Assembly (NCBI GenBank): GCA_020746875.1
Contig: JAGTJL010000018.1
Span: 930,001 to 994,000, forward strand
Direction of reading: 5' to 3'
Length of the DNA stretch: 64,000 nt
From: Rhexocercosporidium sp. MPI-PUGE-AT-0058
Taxonomy: Eukaryota; Ascomycota; Leotiomycetes; Helotiales
Shown: positions 46,501 through 58,101 of the stretch, piece by piece
Layout of the letters: the number at the start of each line of letters is the position of its first letter
Numbering within the stretch: position 1 is the stretch's first letter
Translations under genes and position numbers: made by a program
Notes under the pieces: generated by a model
Database searches by the model: none
Told to the model about the DNA's origin: nothing
What the model saw: the letters and a program-made list of their open reading frames with translations, nothing else

Positions 46501-48299
46501 TAATCTAGGTTTAATTCTCGTGTCATCGTTAATCGTCGGGTCTTTTTAAAGGAAAAAGGGGGCGCCTAATTTAGGGAGCGGAAAATTATAGATTTATGGT
46601 TTTAATAAATAGTCTTGACTGCGAATCGAGATGCTTTTGTGTAAGTCGTATAAAAACGAATCCGTACGATTTTTTCCTTACGTCGGTTATTAATATAAAA
46701 GCTATAATAAACAAAGAACGAAGCACGGCGCAAGGCACTAGGCAAAGAGCCTAGTAATTTTAAGGAGTTAAGATTTAAGGTGGAAAAGTGTTTAATTCTT
46801 TTAATTTTACATAAGGGAAAGGCCTCTTATACGAACCTTTAAAGGTTGTATGCCTAGTTCCTTAAATAACGCCTTAGGCATCATTTCCTGGTTAGAGTCG
46901 CCACTTTACAATAATCTGATTATAATTAATAATCAATGATTTAATTTGATTATAATTCAATGGCGTTGATTTGATTTTGATTATAACCCCCTAATCAAAT
47001 CAAAATCAAATCATTTCTCACGCTGTCATTTACACAAGTTAGGTCGTTTCTCTTATAATGTTATATAAAAAATTAATAAAGTGCTAAATATAAAAGAAGT
47101 GAACATCTTGTTAGGCTTAATCGATTCATCTATCGTAAAACAGCTTAACACAGAGGAAATAGCGATATCGAGCCTCTATAAAAGTGTTAACGGGTATAAT
47201 CTTTATAAAACTGCAAATTTTGGTATTTTAATAATGTTTAGCCGCCTTATTTTATGCGACTTCTCTTTTACTTAAAATAAACAAGTTAAATACTATTATA
47301 ATATCTAGCCAGATCTTTATTAAGCCCTCGAAGTCATTTTAAAGATGTCTTAGGGTTATATTATAAATATATAAAATATTAAAATTATAGTGCGAGGATT
47401 TTTATATGTGATTTATAACGGGATACTAATAAGAGCTTTTAAGTTTAAGACATGTTTAAGAATAGGCGCATATTTAATAAGCTTAATCCCGAGATTAACA
47501 AGTATAAAAATCGCTTCTATCTTACTATTATAGTTAGTCTTTTAGGACCTTTTTCCTTCGAGTTTCTTTAGCGAAGTGAATGTAGCTTCGTTTACTTGAA
47601 TAATAAAAGTAAGTGCTTAAGTTTAAAGATATATATATATATATATTTGCTAACTTAATAAATATACAATAAGCAATTGGAAGTATTTAAATATTATTTT
47701 ATTAATATCCTACGAAGAATCCGAAAAGAATCTCGAGTCTTTTAATAAAAGAGACTTCCTCGAATTTATCTGTAAAATAGTTAAGTGGACGCCAGAATCG
47801 AGAACATCGGCCTCTAAGCAATTAACAAACCCTTAGCTTTTAAGAGATACAGAGGAATAAGACTTAGTCTTGGTTTATATTAAGGTAATCTACAAGATTA
47901 ATATATATTCCACTATTACCTCATCCTATTTCCCATTATTAATCCTCGACGGGGCTTTGGATATGTAATAATTCTACCTAAACAACCTCTGCTTACTACG
48001 TCCAGTTGTGTCCTTAATGGAGTAACGACCGCACGTGAGCGTGTCTCGAATCCCCAGGCACAAAATCCGCTTTAAGCAGCACGATATTTAATTTAGCTTT
48101 GGCACTGAAAGATCCCTTGTAATAACTACTTGCAATTGTGTGAGGCTTTAAATATATGTACGTGCTGAAAAAGGGAAGCACCGACTTAATCAAATAGGTT
48201 TCAACTAATATTTAAGATAATTCTATATAACAAATACTTTCGTATCTTATATATTTACAAGTCTTTATTAGGCTTTAGTCCTTCGTTACACACTAACAG
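46501..48299. other. AT-rich island, unidentified RIP-like sequence
   Basis: Continuation of the island past the gypsy relic. It has an AT-rich imperfect inverted repeat at about 46967-47012 (TGATTTGATTTTGATTA facing TAATCAAATCAAAATC) and an (AT)n run at about 47630-47646. Could include LTR or gag remnants of the same element; not resolvable by eye. Confidence 0.5.
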
Positions 48300-48932
48300 C
48301 CCTTAAACTAGGCTTTCGCCCCCGCTTCCGAGGCTTTCCCCGAAGTAGGTCTTGTGATTGTTATCGGTGCTTACCGCTGTCTTGGTGCTCCCACTTTCTG
48401 TGCTAGGCCTAGCGGGTAGAGAACCCTTGGCGGCGCTTGGCTCAAGGTGCGTATCCAGCCCCCGCACCTTGAATTGTTGTCCTCAACGTCACATCATCGC
48501 GAACCATTTGAGCGAGCGAGGTTTTCGAGACATCTCCTAGGATGCTGCAGTCTCGACCACGCAAACTCAAGTCTTCCACCAGAAACGCACTCAAGCCCGC
48601 TGTGATTGGAAATCCGCGAGGCAGATTGACCCGCGAGCGCCTTAGCAAAGAAGGTTTCGCACCACAATCCATCGAGCATTGGAATCTCATCAGCCTGGAA
48701 TTCGCATTAGAATGGTACGCCTTAGATACCGCCCATACCCTTGACACCCACCACCTCTTTCAAAAGTTGACAGTGCAGAAATTATTGATGCATCGGGATC
48801 CCTTTGATGTGGTCATGCTTTTGCCTCGATCTCAGCCACCAACTCTTCTTTGAGCCCTCTATCACGCTCTGACATCGTCCACGGACGTAGACATCAACCT
48901 CATTCGGGGTCCGTCTGGGTGAGTTTCTGACC
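48300..48932. other. Upstream region of the Zn2Cys6 gene
   Basis: Normal composition. A 103-codon frame (48542-48853) has no motif and was not called. Confidence 0.4.
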
Positions 48933-51668
48933 ATGTCTGATGCGGCTGAGTCGGCACCGCACCACGGTTCACAGCAAGCTTCTGCGACTGAAACGCCATC
49001 TGCCAGGTGGCTCAAAAAGCGCCGTCTAGGGGGTGAGGAGAGGGAGCGGGCTGTTCGTGCGTTAGTCTATCTTGAGATTTGGGGCTAAAGAGTGTCCGTC
49101 GTGCTAAACGTGGCCAGGTGCGATGGATGTCGACGTGTCAAAGAGAAGTGTGAAGGAGGAGTTCCTTGTAGCCGATGCACTCGTTTTCAGCGGCCATGTG
49201 AGTTTGAGAGATCGGCTGCAAGGCGACCGACTTCCAACACCCAGGACCAAAGGTTCGTCCCTCCATACAAGACCATTTCGTGGCTGGACTTATCTGAACC
49301 GAACCAACATAGCCGCACAGCGTCCGATGCTGAAATCGAAGACCTACGGGTACGCTCAAATTATATGGAGCGTATACTACGGCACACTTTTCCACAGCTC
49401 GAACTCGACATTAACAGCCTTCGTCGCAAAGCCGAATCTCTGACAGTAGCAGAAGGCCCTAGTCACGGATTCGCTGATGTCACCGATTCCGATGTCGAAA
49501 GTGATCTCAACATCGAAGACGAAAACTGTACCATCAACGCAGTCGATGGCACAATTGCACGTAGGTAGAGGATCCAGTGGTCGATACGTCCTGCTGACAT
49601 TCTTCACAGATTACTCTGGCGAGTTCTCTTACTGGAATTTTTCTATGCGAATCAAACAACACGTGAAAGATAGGATGATGACCTCGCACGCTTCGGTATT
49701 TCCTTCGTTATCATAGCTTAATTCAACATGAGTTAATTGTCGAATAGGAATCTGACGATCCCAATCATGTGCCGCACTACTGGCGCATTGAAGAGCTGCA
49801 TGCGAATTCAAGCGAAATCACTAAAGCCCGTGCAAGTTTTCCCCCACGCCAGGTTGCTGAGTTCTTGATACATGTCTTCTTCAAGCATGCCGCTATCAAC
49901 TACTTTTATGTTGAGCATCTTTGGCTAACGGAAAAGGTCAATCATGTCTATGAGAACCCCTCAGGACTTTCCACCAAAGACGCTGGTACTCTAGCTATAA
50001 TTCTGAACATTTTAGCCATTGGAACACAGTACGTACATCTCGAGTCGATTGTCAGGACCAACGAAAACCCCAACCCGAACACCGAATGGGAACATGAAAT
50101 CGGTACCATGTTCTACCGCCAGGCGACGAAATTGCTGCCTGAAGTGATACATCTCGCTTCTCTAGAGAGCGTTCAGGCCTGTTTGCTCTTTGGCCTCTAT
50201 GCGCTGCCAATCGATGCTTCTGGACTGGCCTATATTTATTTGAACCTAGCCGTCAAATTGGCAATACAGAACGGCATGCACCGGCGCTTGCACAGTCACA
50301 CCTTTGCTCCAAATACGATTGAAGCCCGCAATCGAGTTTGGTGGACTGCTTACTGCACTGAAAGGTAAACTTACCACCTTGATTTGGTTCCGGACTGACC
50401 TCGTACAGGAAGATCGGCATTTTCCATGGTCGGCCGACATCTGTTCTAGCCTCAAGCACTGATACGGATTTGCCTTCTGACCAAGTCAACCTCCGCGGCC
50501 ACAAAAACCACTCCCATGAGTCGAGCCTATTGGTCCCAATTAAGCTGACGAACTACCTTGAAGATTTCATGAACGAACTGTCAGCTGCACTCCACCACCG
50601 GTATCGCATATCTGGCTGACTTTGCATCATAGATCACTGATTTGCAAGTGTCAAAAATCTGAGCAACCCAGCATACTCTCCCGCATACTAGAATTGAAGG
50701 GTGAGATGAAGAAATGGTGGGATAGCTTGCCGGCAGGGTCAGTCACCCGGCCATCTCTGCACCTGCGACTGGAGTACTGCCTTGTCCGAATGTTTGTTGG
50801 TCGCCCGTTTCTTTTCAGCCGTGCAAGGGCGGGTACTACACCTAGCGCTACTTCTGAAAGTGACACTGGACTGCAACAGCCTACGACTACTTCGGCTACT
50901 AAACCCGGCCCTTCTCGAACATCAATTTTGGTGGATGACTGCGTCCAAGCTGCTCTCGAAGTCATCGAAATCGGCCGCTCCATGCGGGAGAACGGCATAG
51001 GAGTTGCCAAGTCGTCGTATATTGAATACAGCTCTTGCAGGGCCTCGTTACTTGTCCTCATAGCTTACTGCATTCAGAACCAGACCGACCAATATTACCA
51101 TTCTTTGCAGAAAGGCTTGGATATCATTCGCGAAATGTCGGCAACGGGTAACTCTGCGAGGTATGAAGTTCTCCTTATCGAGACTTTGGAACGAGCAATC
51201 GAGCGCTTGCATTTTTTCAGTAGAGAGATGCAGACACGCGAAGCCATCGGTCTGGAATCCACAACAGGTTACGACAGCTTCAAGAAATGGAGCTCGATGT
51301 GGAAGACCAGTGTTGCGACAGGCAGCCAGAGCAATACTTCGCAGCAACCGTTATCGAATCTCGACAGACAAGAAGAATGGCCAGGGGTCAGCTGGCATAC
51401 GGATGAGGGGCAACCAGAATGGACGGCACCAGCAATCACTAGTAACACCAACACAGGTCCAGCTTTGGGGTTTCTTGAAGCCGATCCTACAGGGCTGGGA
51501 CACTTGCAGTCAGTCGCTGGCTCTGCCTTCTTCGGTTTGGAAAGCATCGATCCCGCCTCGGAGCTCTACGCGCGCCCCGAACAACAGCTCATGGAGAGTT
51601 TCCTGGCTGTGCCGGAGTACCACTTCCCCTTTTCGAATGGATTCAACGGCGGTCAGCAATCTAGCTAG
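48933..51668 (+). CDS. Zn(II)2Cys6 transcription factor with fungal-specific TF domain
   Basis: Six exons tile in frame: 48933-49060, 49118-49560, 49610-49695, 49748-50364, 50409-50600 and 50633-51668, giving 833 residues. The first intron (gttagt...ctaaac...gccag) joins ERERAVRA to CDGCRRVKEKCEGGVPCSRC and CEFE, completing a six-cysteine binuclear zinc cluster at about 44-70; such clusters bind CGG half-sites. The middle has the helical regulatory domain (PF04082-like): FFKHAAINYFYVEHLWL, ILNILAIGTQYVHLES, SLESVQACLLFGLYALPIDA, NGMHRRLHSHTF, EARNRVWWTAYCTER, KIGIFHGRPTSV. Intron 5 is only 32 nt but keeps a ctgac branch site. The gene is intact and reads toward the GABA-type enzyme cluster, separated from it by a pogo transposon; I infer it is the pathway regulator. 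Confidence 0.88.
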
Positions 51669-51959
51669 CTTTTGAGAAATAGGACTCCACGCGGCTGGGA
51701 ATGAGCTGCAGTACGCGAAATGACTCTCCGATTGACGATTTCACTACCTCTAATCGTCGGTCTTCTGACTTGACCACCTATTAGTGCTCGGTGCAGGCGA
51801 GTTGAAATGAGAAAGCAAGTTGAAATGCTTCGCACACACAGTTGAAAAATTCCCTGTATACGAATTGGCTAGCAATTGATTTTTTATACATGTGTATTGA
51901 GAAAATTGAATTATGAATCTATTCCCACTTTTAACTAAAATAACCCCGGGTCATATTAG

Positions 51960-52771
51960 AGGCAGAGTCTTCTGATTCTGACTCTGACTGATCAAACTCG
52001 TTACCAGCTGGGCCAAACCGTTGGAAGCCATTCTTCTCATCCTCTAGCTCTTACTCTTCTTGTAACTTGACTGGTAATTCATCCAATAAATGCCCGTAAA
52101 GTGATAGTATTCGAAGGTTGGCTTCTCGTATCTGCTCTTCTGTATTTATCATCTAAGCTTGGATCAGTCTTTTTTCCTCCTCATAAAGCGGAATCTGTGC
52201 TTTTCGTGCTCTTTCGTCTTTACGTGCCTTTGTACCACGATCCTTATACTCTTTTCTGACCTTTTTCAATGTAATTCGTGACTTATATAGCATAGACTTC
52301 TCTTCGTCCTTTCTAGCCTACTCTTTCTTATCTACAATTTGTTTCCAAGCATCCTCAGCAGTCAATGGTTCATTATTCCGTTGCACTGTTTTACGGCTTT
52401 CTTACTTTAGCCTTCTGCTGTGCCTTGGTTGAGCTGAAAGTAAATCGTATTCAAGCTCTACAAGTTATCTAGCAGCTACAATATGAGCAAACTTCATCGG
52501 TGTTTTTGGAATTTCGTCCTGTTGAACCTTTCATTCTGATGGATTGTAAATCTTCATTTGTACAGCTCGAATAACAAATTCTGGACTTGTATGGCTTTCG
52601 TGACCATATATAAGAAAGAACACGTTGTACACTAGTAGAGCTGGCTTTTGAATGCTCAATTACCAGTCTCATCAAAGTTATACACATTCTGCGGTTTGAT
52701 ATTTTGTTGAGCACACCATGAATTATACTCTGCAAACCATTGTTCTACCGTCTTAATATCATGAGCTGTTA
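51960..52771 (-). pseudogene. Pogo transposase, catalytic and C-terminal part, decayed
   Basis: The minus strand reads TAHDIKTVEQWFAEYNSWCA, QQNIKPQNVYNFDETGN (the first catalytic Asp block of the DDE_1 domain). After a gap it reads a form of the LLxxDGHxSH block (VYNVFFLIYGHESHTSPEF), then a charged helical tail (VRKEYKDRGTKARKDERARK) and an acidic C-terminus. Several stops; part of the DDE core is missing. Confidence 0.7.
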
Positions 52772-53719
52772 TTATTATTATTATTATTATTCCTTTTAAC
52801 GTCCTGTGTAAGTCAAGACTATAGTAGGACGGCTGGGACAATAAACCCCGGCGTTTCTATATAAAGTATAAGAAAAGTAGCCAATTTGTTCCAAGGGATA
52901 TTAAGGGCATAGCCCTAGTTATAACAAAGGAAAATTATCGAAGAACGTGTAGAAGGTGTCACGATTATTGCTCCTCTTACTCCTCCTCCTGCTCCTGCTC
53001 CTCTTCCTGCCTTCTCTCTAAGAACCATTTCCTGGTGCAAAGCCTAGTCTTTTTGAGAAAATCTAGCGTCTTCTCGATCCCAATTTTTGTATGCATCAGG
53101 AGAGGTAGACTCAGTCTTGCTCCCTTCATTTCGTCCCGTAGTTTGGCCCTCGCCTTGGCTATTCCTGTCTCTTTGCAGCTCAAAAGTAAATGGGCGGTTG
53201 TCTCTCTCCTACCACACTTACACAAGTCGCTATCCGTACGGCCTAGTCTATATAGTTATGACCTTATAAACCCATGGCCTAGCTTCAATTGGAAGAAGAA
53301 GCTAGCTAGTTCTCTTATAGTTCCAGGGGGCAGATGGATCTTCGACCGTAGCTGCCAAGGGAATTGCTTCCTATAGGCAGTTGTATTTTGGCAAGCTTGG
53401 CCTGGGTTGTCTGATGGTGTTTTGAGACGGTAGAGTCCCGCCTGGTTATCCGAGTAGATGTAGTATGACTGACCTGGCTTAGCTACCTTGCTAGCGTACT
53501 CGACTGCTTGGGTGGTCCCTTCTAGCTCCCCGTTGTAGACTAATTGGGCGTCCCCCAAGTTAGTCATGCTCTGTAGACTACTCTAGGGGTGCCCCTCTCA
53601 TAGTTCAGTACCACGAGTCCTACGCCTACTCCAGTTGACTCTTCCCCTGGCATAGACGAGGCATCTGTGTAGATCGTGAATTCGTCTGCGCCTGTGTGTA
53701 GGTTCGAGTTGTGTGTATT
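52772..53719 (-). mobile_element. 5'-truncated LINE (Tad-like, RNase H end of ORF2)
   Basis: 948 bp inserted in the pogo transposase with an 11-bp target duplication ATGAGCTGTTA at 52761-52771 and 53720-53730, and a 3' (TAA)7-like tail at 52772-52792, as non-LTR elements leave. On the minus strand it encodes an RNase H domain: FTIYTDASSMPGEESTGVGV, then (one-base shift) LVYNGELEGTTQAVEYAS and YYIYSDNQAGLYRLKTPSDN. After one stop comes YRLGRTDSDLCKCGRRETT-AHLLLSC, the C-terminal zinc-finger-like end of Tad-clade ORF2. RT and endonuclease are absent because the copy is 5'-truncated. Confidence 0.85.
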
Positions 53720-53730
53720 ATGAGCTGTTA

Positions 53731-54160
53731 CACGAACTCGTGCAATTGGTTTCGTCTTGATAACTCGAAAGGGGTCAGGATGTGAGTTCATAATCCGCCG
53801 AAACCAGTGCCAGCGCCATGAAGGTAGTAGTTTCGAAAGGATCTTTGCTGCTTTCAATTGAGCAATTACTGAAAATAGCATTTGCTTCGAAGCTCCGTAG
53901 CCTGCGTACTATGAACCCTCCACGTATTTATACACTGCCTTGACTTGTACCTCAGTCAAAATCTTATTCTGACCTCCGTATATAGTCGTACTATAGTTCG
54001 CAGCACGTTCGGCACGACGTATATTAGTTCGAAAGGTATTGACGTTGACATGGAATTTTCGCGCAGCTGTAGTTCCCTTTTCGGTAGGATTATCGACTAG
54101 TAATTGAATGCAGTATGCATAAGATTGGTATCAATGATTTCAAGTTCGAAATTAGAAGGT
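53731..54160 (-). pseudogene. Pogo transposase, N-terminal HTH part
   Basis: The minus strand reads IQLLVDNPTEKGTTAARKFH, VNVNTFRTNIRRAERAANY, then PSWRWHWFRRIMNSHPDPFR and KPIARVRVTAH, the CENP-B/Tc5-type helix-turn-helix of pogo transposases. The last residues TAH are repeated on the far side of the LINE as TAHDIKTVEQWF, showing where the gene was cut. Confidence 0.7.
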
Positions 54161-54304
54161 GAATTAATCATTGCGATAAGAGTTGTGGTGTATGGATATA
54201 TAAAAAATCAATTTGTATGGCGAGGATTTTTCAATTGTGTGTGCGAAGCATTTCAACTCGCTTGCGCTGACCACTAGTAGGTGATCGAGTCAGAAGATCG
54301 ACGG

Positions 54305-56032
54305 TTAGAGGTTCGCACTCAGTTTTAGGGTCAGAGTTCCGGTCTTTGCGATCAGATACTCCTCTATCGCCACGTCTTTTCCGGCTTCTTTGCCGTAGCC
54401 CGACTCCTTGATTCCACCGAACGGGGACTCTGCACACGAAGAATTTCCTGAAAATGACGGGTCAGCATAAGCTGAAGCATTGGTTTTGGACGAGGCGACT
54501 CACCTGAATTCATGCCAATCATGCCTGCCTCGAGGTTCTCCAATAGCCTCCATGTCCTATCTACATCGCTTGTGAAGAAGTATGATGCGAGCCCCATGCT
54601 TGTATCGTTGGCGAGTCGAACAACTTCATCCTCAGTATCGAAGACATAAAGACCAAGTAAAGGTCCGAAGATCTCGTCCTTGCATGACAACATGTCCGTT
54701 GTCATGTTAGACATGATTGTAGGCTCGAAGAAGTTACCAGGAAGGTTTTCCGGTCGCTTCCCGCCTGTCACAATTGTGGCACCCTTGCTTTTCGCATCCG
54801 CAACGTGCCTCTCTAGCTTATCAACCGCACGATCGGTGGTAAGTGCACCCATCGTTGTTCCGGGTGCTGTGCCGTGTCCCACGCGAATCGTTTTCACCGT
54901 GTCAACGAGCATGCCTTCAAACTTCTTGAAGACACCCCTTTGCACATACACTCGATTGGCGTGAGTACAGGCTTGTCCAGCGGTCCTCCACTTCAAGATC
55001 ATCAGGGCTCCTAGCGCGGCCTCCAGGTCCCCGTCATCAAAAACAATGAAAGGACAGTTGCCACCAAGCTCCAGTGTAAGCTTCTTCAGGCCTTCACTGC
55101 AATGTCTAGCAATGAGCCGACCGACCGCTGTACTGCCGGTGAATGTGACCTTCCTCACAAGAGGGTGTTTACACAGTCTTTCGCTCACCTCAGGTGTTTT
55201 GGCCATGTTCGTTATCAGGACGTTGACAACACCGTCCGCAAACCCGGCTCTGGCAGCGAGATCAGCAAGAGCCAAGACACTCAAAGGCGTCTCTGGCGAC
55301 GGTTTGATGATCATGGTGCAGCCAGCAGCGAGTGCGGCAGCGACCTTTCTCAAGATCATGGCAACAGGGAAGTTCCAAGGCACAAGAGCAACACAAACGC
55401 CAATCGGCTGTTTGATCACAAATACCCTCCTTGTTGAAATGGAGGGTATAGCTGTGGTGCCCCGTATCCGCTCAGCTTCGCCAGCAAACCACCATGTGAA
55501 TCCAAGAGCATAGTCTACCTCGCCCAGGGCTTCGGCCATGGGCTTGCCAGTCTCGTGCACGACGATCTTCGCGATATCTTCCCGTGCGTCGGTGATCAGG
55601 TTGTGCCATGCCAATAGCATCTTGGCCCGCTCTCGTGGGTTGACATGGCGATATTTTTCAAACGCAGCCTGCGAAGACTCGACGCATGCATCGACATCGG
55701 CTGCAGCAATCACCGGGCAGGTGGCGTAAACCTTGCCCGTGCCAGGATCTGTTCTTGGGGTCAGCAAATGTTTGCATCAATGTTGAGCACCATTATGTAT
55801 TGTTGCTGTGTCATGCTGAACGAACCTTTAACATCAAATCGCTCACCAGACTTCGCCTCGATCCATTTCCCATCGACAAACGACTTTTGGTGGAGAAGAG
55901 AGGGATCGTTCAGCTTGCCAAGAGTCAGAATGGACACGGTCCGCTTCGATGATTGGAGGAAGGGCATCAACTTACAGTGAAAGGCAGGCCAGTTGCCTGC
56001 TCAGTCAACACTTTAGCTGTTGTGGACTGCAT
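54305..56032 (-). CDS. Aldehyde dehydrogenase, succinate-semialdehyde dehydrogenase type (copy 1)
   Basis: Four exons tile in frame: 56032-55976, 55913-55826, 55748-54504 and 54447-54305, giving 510 residues. Start MQSTTAKVLTEQATGLPFT was chosen because exon 1 alone gives an in-frame Met with a good gtaagt donor. Motifs of the ALDH5/GabD group: FVDGKWIEAKSGERFDVKDP, GVCVALVPWNFPVAMILRK, TMIIKPSPETPLS, FTGSTAVGRLIARH, the general-base Glu in LTLELGGNCPFIVFDD, the nucleophile Cys in RTAGQACTHANRVYVQ, EIFGPLLGLYVFDTEDEV, and C-terminal SPFGGIKESGYGKEAG. It would oxidise succinate semialdehyde (or a similar omega-semialdehyde) with NAD(P)+. Divergent from the dehydrogenase gene at 56690; no clear mitochondrial presequence. 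Confidence 0.9.
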
Positions 56033-56256
56033 GGTGGTGTCTTCTGGGCTATCGATCTATTCACTGCTCCGGGGCGTCGAAAACGCGAACTTCTCGTCTG
56101 TGTTCCAGCTTACGCCGCTCTCGTCCTTCATCCGCGGAACCGTCGAGAATATATGTACTCGCGTCAGCCCTCACCAGAACCCATCTTGTGGCCATACTCC
56201 ACCTTGCGACGAGGGAACCAGCAACACTGATGGTGGCCGCCATTACCAGGCGTGTG

Positions 56257-56265
56257 CCGGGCCGG
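56257..56265. promoter_or_regulatory. CCGG-G-CCGG palindrome in divergent promoter
   Basis: A CCG-N3-CGG everted half-site pair, the kind of site zinc-cluster regulators read, between the genes starting at 56032 (minus) and 56690 (plus). Function inferred only. Confidence 0.35.
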
Positions 56266-56442
56266 CCTGTACCCGTGGTTGTCGAGGCTGCATACGAATG
56301 TTGCAATAGCCAGTCGGACCCGTATCTCCCGATGTTAGGAAGCAGCAAAGGCAGACCGGGTCGGTCGCCAAGTTGGATGACTTTTGAGGGCAATTCGCGT
56401 AGCGGATCAGCGGATACAGCGCTCATTATGTCATCCGCCCGG

Positions 56443-56493
56443 ACATCTTTGATTAGTTTTGCACCGGGCCGGTGCAAAACTAATCAAAGATGT
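56443..56493. promoter_or_regulatory. 51-bp near-perfect palindrome in divergent promoter
   Basis: Two 25-base arms, ACATCTTTGATTAG... and its exact complement, around a single central G; the centre reads CACCGGGCCGGTG and so contains CCGG-G-CCGG. It sits between the divergent ALDH and tartrate/malate-type dehydrogenase genes, 411 bp and 197 bp from their start codons. Could be a regulator-binding operator, a transcript hairpin or a tiny transposon scar. Confidence 0.8.
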
Positions 56494-56689
56494 TTTCGTC
56501 CACTTTGCAGGGAGTTGCCGAACAAGGGGAAGTTCAACGAGCAGAATGATGGTGTTTGGGCCGTGGAGCGGAGTGAGAGCATGTTTTGCTCAGGGCGATA
56601 GTACCACAGCTTAAAAGAGTTGGTTAGTAGTAAGTCGTGATTGTCCATGCTCTTGCTCTCGTCTTACCTTCTCTCACAATATTATTGAC

Positions 56690-57818
56690 ATGTCTGCTCC
56701 AATCCGCACATATCGAATCGCCGCTATCCCAGGCGATGGCATCGGAATCGAGGTGGTCGCTGCCGCGCTTGAAGTCGTGAAAGCCGCTGTCAAGGCATCT
56801 GGAAATTTCGAGATCACAGTCACGCACCTTCCCTGGGGCACCACCTACTTCAAAGAGTCTGGCTCATACTTACCGTCGGATTTCTTGAAGATTTTGAAAG
56901 TATACGACGCTATCTTATTTGGAGCAGTTGGCGCACCAGGTAAGCTGACAAAGAGCTTCTTCTGGCCTTCCAAACTTTCTCACCTCGTTCCTCTTAGATG
57001 TTCCCGATCATGAGTCGTTATGGGGCCTCTTGTTGAATATGCGGGGGCCCATGCAACTCTATGCCAACGTCCGACCTATTCGATGTTTCACGCAGCCACG
57101 CCTCGCCATGGTCGATGCGTCACAGCTGGACTGGCTGTTGGTCCGAGAGAATAGCGAGGGAGAATACTCTGGGCATGGTGGCAGAAGTCATGCGCAACAG
57201 GATTGGGAAGTAGCGACGGAAACCTCGATATTCACACGCCATGGTGTCCGTCGCATCATGAGATTTGCTTTCGAAGCAGCACAGCAACGCTCACGAAAGC
57301 ATCTGACTGTGGTGTCAAAGTCCAATGCGCTCCGTCACGGTCTTGTTCTTTGGGATGAAGTCGCTGCAGAAATTTCTGCAGATTTCCCTGACGTGACTTG
57401 GGACAAGGAGCTTGTAGATGCGATGACTATTCGCATGGTGCAGAAACCGGCGTCGATCGATACAGTTGTTGGCACGAATTTACATATCGACATTCTCTCT
57501 GACCTGGCCGCCGCCCTAGCAGGATCTATTGGAATTGCTTCGTCCGCGAATCTCGATCCCACGCGGATTTACCCATCCATGTTTGAGCCAGTACACGGGA
57601 GCGCTTTCGACATTACTGGAAAAGGAATCGCAAACCCGATCGGTGCTATCTGGGCAGCGGCTGATATGTTGGCTTGGCTTGGCGAGGAAAAGTCTGCAAA
57701 TAGTATAATGGAGGCTATTGCGACAGTTTGTGAAAGAAAGATTCTCACGGCGGATATGGGGGGAACGATGAACACTGTTCAAGTTACGGAGGAGATATGC
57801 AAGGCGCTTGGCCAATAG
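56690..57818 (+). CDS. Isopropylmalate/tartrate/D-malate dehydrogenase-family enzyme
   Basis: Two exons, 56690-56939 and 56998-57818, tile in frame to 356 residues. The intron is gtaagc...ctcttag, and its junction restores GAVGAPDVPDHESLWGLLL. Family motifs: YRIAAIPGDGIGIEVVAAAL (nucleotide/substrate loop), LRPIR-like VRPIRCF, the substrate-binding VRENSEGEYSGHGGRSH, TVVSKSNALRHGL with the catalytic Lys, WDKELVDAMTIRMVQKP, TNLHIDILSDLAAALAGSIG with metal-binding Asp residues, and FEPVHGSAFDITGKGIANP. The ENSEGEYS form rather than the isocitrate or leucine-biosynthetic form places it near tartrate dehydrogenase/D-malate decarboxylating enzymes. It would oxidatively decarboxylate a 2-hydroxydicarboxylate with NAD+. 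Its place in a GABA-type cluster is unexplained. Confidence 0.85.
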
Positions 57819-58101
57819 ACTTTTCTCTTGTTTTTGATACTTAACGTTGAATTTCTTATACAGCTGAGAGCGTCTCTAAAAGTTCTACAATGTAAAATAT
57901 TATAACTTTATTTCATTCATAAAATGACATTAGTTCACTCCTTATTTCGATTGAAGACGTTGTTCCTTGCTTAGGTAGCTATTTAATGTTGATATAGGGA
58001 TCAACAGAATTCAACCATCAGGTACCATAAGGTCGGTTTACACGTTTTATATAACAGCGATTAAAGCCTAAATCTATGTGAAATAATAATTCCAAACCCA
58101 T
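57819..58101. terminator. Convergent 3' region between two genes
   Basis: 283 bp between the stop codons of two convergent genes; A/T-richer than its surroundings (TTTCATTCATAAAATGAC and similar) and containing AATAAT/ATAAAA-like signals on both strands. No gene. Confidence 0.35.

Larger units (their letters stand above)
51781..54277 (-). mobile_element. Pogo-type (Fot1/Tigger-like) DNA transposon split by a LINE
   Basis: Terminal inverted repeats: the left end TTAGTGCTCGGTGCAGGCGA and the complement of the right end CTAGTGGTCAGCGCAAGCGA align over about 30 bases into GTTGAAATG; sub-terminal homology continues through CTTCGCACACACAGTTGAAA to about 51890. TA dinucleotides flank both ends (51779-51780, 54278-54279), the target site of this superfamily. 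Transposase pieces read on the minus strand on both sides of the inserted LINE. The left TIR carries an extra partial copy of the GTTGAAATG segment. Confidence 0.8.

Noticed and set aside
46967..47012. AT-rich hairpin as a replication origin or telomere-like element
   Set aside because: Only an imperfect inverted repeat in low-complexity DNA; no further evidence.
48542..48853. 103-codon ORF just upstream of the Zn2Cys6 gene
   Set aside because: No motif, no splice support, overlapped by antisense frames; probably 5' flanking DNA.
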